Positions 24,219 to 27,679 of a DNA stretch of 27,679 bases are shown here, piece after piece. The notes below the pieces were generated by a model. The model saw only the letters and a list, made by a program, of their open reading frames with translations, ran no database searches and had not been told where the DNA came from. Position 1 is the stretch's first letter. Every line of letters starts with the position of its first letter. Source of the DNA: Saccoglossus kowalevskii (taxonomy: Eukaryota; Hemichordata; Enteropneusta; Harrimaniidae); assembly GCF_000003605.2 (NCBI RefSeq), contig NW_003109085.1, positions 36,844 to 64,522 of the forward strand. Reading direction: 5' to 3'. The translations under genes were made by a program, and so were the position numbers.

Positions 24219-24626
24219 AGACTATACTACTATTTGATGATGTTTTCGCTTTTCTTTTTAACTTCTTCTTTTTCATTTAGGTTTATGTAAAAAATAATGC
24301 TGCTGACATCACAACGTCTATCTGAATAATGCATTGATATCTACATGGACAATCCCATGTTGCAAAGTCATCAAATTGAACCCAACAATAAGGAATATGT
24401 ACTTGTTTTGGAATTGGGATTTCACGGGTGAAGTTTCTGACCTGGAGTCGCTCTCTTAGCAATGTATCTTCAGTTTACAATTACTCAAGAGTCTCTATTT
24501 AGCGACTTTTCTGATTTGACGTTATCAGATGATAACCAGGGCCTAACAATACATGCACTGTCCGTTAAATTCGTGGTTTCTGGGTATTCCTTGAAAAATA
24601 CAAGCCATACTCGAACAGGGTTATAG

Positions 24627-24770
24627 AACATTTATACTGGCGACTCAATACCAGTACGTTTAAGATCAGACCCGAACAACTTGTTTGATGCTCACGCCAT
24701 TGCTGTGGATTTTGATGTTTGGTTTTGCAGAACTGACAAAATATGTACACCCTCTTTTAAAAGCCAATAA
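24627..24770 (+). pseudogene. coding-like relic with HIRAN-like signature
   Basis: A 47-codon frame bounded by stops reads NIYTGDSIPVRLRSDPNNLF then DAHAIAVDFDVWFC. The pattern 'R-x-x-P-x-N-x-x-D-x-x-A-I-x-V' is typical of HIRAN-type domains, often found in proteins expanded with transposons. It has no start codon or continuation, so it is at best a fragment. Confidence 0.35.
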
Positions 24771-25722
24771 TATAACTTATGTTGTTGTAGATAATATAAA
24801 GTTCTGAACTACCTTGCTAATTATTGGGTTTTATGCCAAAATAAGTATAACACGGACTGGCAGTCAGTGGGAGGCAGAGGTACTTTGGGAAAAGTCTGAC
24901 AGATATCTGTCCTATATATATTGTATACATAAATTATTTTACAATAGTTTGATGTTTGTTGACTTCACATAGATGAATGAAAAAACCTAGTCCTAGATTA
25001 TGAATTTTATTTTTCCAATGTTCTAATCAGAGAACCAGCGGTGTCTTATTCAAAAGCCTGATTTTGCAAGTTTCATGTGCTGACAAAATTAAACAATTTC
25101 CCCCATACATTTCTGATGAATACAACAGATTGTCAATTGTACTGTATATCAAATTTTCTGATTTTGCAGTTAAGTTGGGTTTTGTGGGTGCAACTGAAGA
25201 GTCGGGGCAAGTTACACCTTGTACACCTCTTTTAATATTCATGGAAGTGGACCCAACTTGCTGACTATGTTTGAGTGGTGGTGAAAAGATAAATGAATAT
25301 TTGATTAAAATATCACTCGTGCAATTGTTTCCAATGAAATGATACATCTTTATGTTTAATGTCTCCTGTATACATAAATAGACTTTACAAAAAAAAAATA
25401 TAACTAAATGTTTTCATGAATACGCCCCAATTAATTAATTAAGTGATGTTTCAAAAATACTACAAGCAGCCACTCGGCTAACATAGATACGCTATTAGCA
25501 ATGCACATTTCAATTAAAGATATCAATTAGAAAATGAATAATATGTATAGTATCAAAGCAATCTGAATTGCTGTTTGCAATAAGTGGAAAATACAACTTT
25601 TTACCAAAATTGACAAAAATATGCATCAAAATTGGAAAATCAAAGATATCATCACGATTTGAACAAATCTGAGAGAGGTCCACAAGTACATATATATAAT
25701 ATCTAAGCAACTAGACTTGCGG

Positions 25723-25778
25723 TTTTCAACAAGAAGTTGAAAATATCACTTTTTCAACAAGAAGTTGAAAATATCACT
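25723..25778 (+). repeat. 2 x 28-bp perfect tandem duplication
   Basis: Two identical 28-bp units, TTTTCAACAAGAAGTTGAAA followed by ATATCACT, at 25723 and 25751. Each contains the short inverted repeat TTTCAAC/GTTGAAA. Confidence 0.9.
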
Positions 25779-26341
25779 TTTTACCAGATAGGTGTACAGA
25801 CACCTTGCTTCATTTCATCTGCCTAGGCATCGGCGTGTTGGACTCACATAGTCTCGACATGATTCTATAAAAAATGCATATTTATAATTAATTTCTCGGA
25901 GCTATCTCTCATTTTGCGTGCAGTTCAAGGTTGTAATGCCCTTCAATAATAGACCTCAAAGAATGAGCGTAAACACCAAATTAAAAAGGGGCAACTTTGG
26001 GGGCCTTCACATTTTTTGGACAGCAAATATGCTAACAACAACATAAATGTCCAAAAAACAACATGGAAAGCAGTTATTTTTTTCGTAAACGGCTATTAAC
26101 GAACGGTAGTAATTAAGAAAATACTGTCATTCGTGTGAAATGGCGATTCACATTTTGAAAATTCCAACAACAACAACTAGGCAAATATGAAACTAGTTTC
26201 ACATCGGTATGCGGAAGCTTGCTATATATTCTTCCAAATAAAATACGAAAGAAGATGATGAAGAAGTTTTAATTTTACAGCGGCACCAAATAAACTGACT
26301 CAATGCTCTCCTGACAAAACTCTGCTCGAGGCCGCAAAGTG

Positions 26342-26391
26342 GGAAGTAAACCGGAAGTGACGTCGTGACCCACGCCACCTGACCTATATAT
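26342..26391 (+). promoter_or_regulatory. candidate core promoter of the second XDH/AOX-family gene
   Basis: GGAAGT (26342), composite ETS/CRE site CCGGAAGTGACGTC (26351-26364), E-box CACCTG (26376-26381) and TATA box TATATAT (26385-26391) lie in order 110-160 bp before the ATG at 26501. A start near 26415-26420 would give a leader of about 85 bases. Confidence 0.6.
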
Positions 26392-26500
26392 GAGTGTCGT
26401 TTCGCAAAGTACACTCGAAGAAAAGCAAGTCTACGTTCACAGTAGTTGTAAACCTATAGTTTTTACAATAATTTTTATGGTGTATTTTTGAAGCACGGCC

Positions 26501-26590
26501 ATGTCTACTGCTCTAAGTTGCCCATCATCTAGTGACGGTAATGAAACGCTTGTTGCTGACGAGTTGGTTATATTTGTCAACGGTATAAAG
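26501..26590 (+). CDS. XDH/AOX-like: second XDH/AOX-family gene, exon 1 (partial gene)
   Basis: Reads MSTALSCPSSSDGNETLVAD then ELVIFVNGIK, followed by AAG|GTGAGT in phase 0. It has the same design as exon 1 of the upstream gene (variable Ser-rich start, then [11 protein letters not shown]) and the same GCC-ATG-TCT start context. The homologous exon 2 was not found in the remaining 1.09 kb, so the gene continues past the window. This places two paralogues head to tail, 7 kb apart. Confidence 0.85.
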
Positions 26591-27679
26591 GTGAGTTTTT
26601 TGTTGTGCAATAGAGAAGAACAAGCGCCAGTAAATTAGCGCCTACATACAGTTCAATGATATTCCACCCATTGTAGCATAGGGAGCCCAGGAACTCTAAT
26701 GAACTCTGTACGCCTAGCCTGCACTGTATGTCGCGCGGGAGGAAGGGGAGGGGTCGGCTGGGACTTAGTGTATATAAAACTTTAATTGTTAAAATAATAC
26801 AGTTTGGAGAATATTTCAAATTTTGTCAATTCCTCGCATTTACTTTATCTTTACTAAATCTAGAAAACTAAATGAATACTGAGCGATGTGTGTGGTTTTA
26901 CTAGAACGGTTGGAGGCATGGGCTGGCATGCACTAAAAACAAGACTAACGAACCAGAACAGGGTCACGAATTAGTTGACCTCTGAGAATTGAAACCGACT
27001 TTACGTGACCTCTTTCAGAATGTTGGTGCAAAATATATTGTTGATGTCTCTAGTATCAAATACATATTCTGTTCAGTTAGTTGAGCTGGCATGTGCAGAA
27101 GGTGTATTTTTTTGATTTTCCATTTCGTTATGTTGAACTACTAATCAAATCGTTTTTCTTTTTTTTTGAGGGGTGTCACTTTTGTATTCCGATTTATTGG
27201 AAAGGGAACTAATCTACTATAGATGAGTTGTAACAATATAATTTGTTGTGTTCCTTCGGATGCAAGTATCCAAGGTGTACAATCATTTTAGTCGTCAGGA
27301 ATATACGATCTGCAAATAGAATTATATTAAGGGAGGTAATATTATCTCACACAAACAGCAAAAATACTGAATTTACCTTTCGACGAATGAAATTTCGTGT
27401 CACAAGTGAGAGTGTTATACCTGTTAAAACTAGCATTATTGCTAATAACTTTGAAATTAATGATAGTATCATAACCAATAAAATGATCACAATATTTTAC
27501 CTGAAACAAATAACATACAACTGATAAAAATTATAACACTGCATTACCTGAAAGGGATAATATTGTAATAACTGATAAAAATGAAAATGGTAACAGCAGT
27601 GGTTGCAGCAGTCGTCTCAAAGGTTATGTCAATGTCATAAACAGCGTCATACAAATTAAATGTCAAACCATAGTTAATC
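26591..27679 (+). other. first intron of the second XDH/AOX-family gene (incomplete)
   Basis: AT-rich, with no segment resembling the expected 'PETTLLxYIR' exon. Intron 1 of the upstream gene is 849 bp, so a longer one here is plausible. Confidence 0.65.

Larger units (their letters stand above)
19482..26500. other. intergenic region between two XDH/AOX-family genes
   Basis: About 7 kb without a supported host gene. It includes the 3' UTR of the first gene, a gypsy integrase relic, a pair of diverged 320-bp repeats, a low-complexity pyrimidine tract, a HIRAN-like coding relic and the promoter of the next gene. The other open frames look like chance or decayed transposon sequence. Confidence 0.75.

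Noticed and set aside
27027-27070. Exon 2 of the second XDH/AOX-family gene after CTTTCAG
   Set aside because: The frame reads NVGAKYIVDVSSIKYIF, which lacks the required PETTLLxYIR pattern.

Overview
The window is animal (metazoan) nuclear DNA, AT-rich and intron-dense. It is almost certainly from an invertebrate: exons are short, all but one of the introns I reconstructed have GT-AG borders, most introns are 0.1-0.5 kb, and the flanks carry old repeats. I cannot name the phylum from sequence alone. A run of 168 N at 10194-10361 marks an assembly gap.

One gene dominates. It is a complete xanthine dehydrogenase / aldehyde oxidase (XDH/AOX) family molybdo-flavoenzyme on the + strand, ATG at 1615 and stop at 19479-19481. 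I reconstructed 32 coding exons by reading the protein across splice sites. The lengths and phases add up without a break to 4008 nt, or 1335 residues, the usual size of this family. Domain order is standard: two N-terminal [2Fe-2S] domains (exons 2-5), a linker, the FAD domain (exons 8-14), a second linker, and the molybdenum-cofactor domain (exons 16-31). All eight Fe-S cysteines and the Moco-contacting Gln and Arg are present. Several residues that hold purines in true XDH are replaced, which makes the pocket more like an aldehyde oxidase or a new specificity, while the loop near FAD that serves NAD+ in XDH still looks XDH-like. Intron 23 appears to be a GC-AG intron.

At the right end (26501-26590) the first exon of a second XDH/AOX-family gene begins on the same strand. 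It has the same length class, the same phase-0 donor after VNG-x-K, and the same GCC-ATG-TC start context. The locus is therefore a head-to-tail tandem array of molybdo-flavoenzyme genes. The second start has a good core-promoter candidate: a composite ETS/CRE site, an E-box and a TATA box within about 160 bp.

The rest is non-coding or relic DNA. Region 1-1614 holds diverged short repeats and a possible tRNA-derived (SINE-like) element. Introns 29 and 30 hold two clean tandem repeats (3 x 84 bp and 5 x 19 bp). Intron 19 has an unexplained coding-like ORF beside the assembly gap. The 7-kb intergenic region holds a decayed Ty3/gypsy-type integrase relic on the minus strand, a pair of diverged direct repeats of about 320 bp, and a short patch that reads like a HIRAN-type domain fragment. 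I found no RNA gene, CRISPR array or prokaryotic feature that I would defend.
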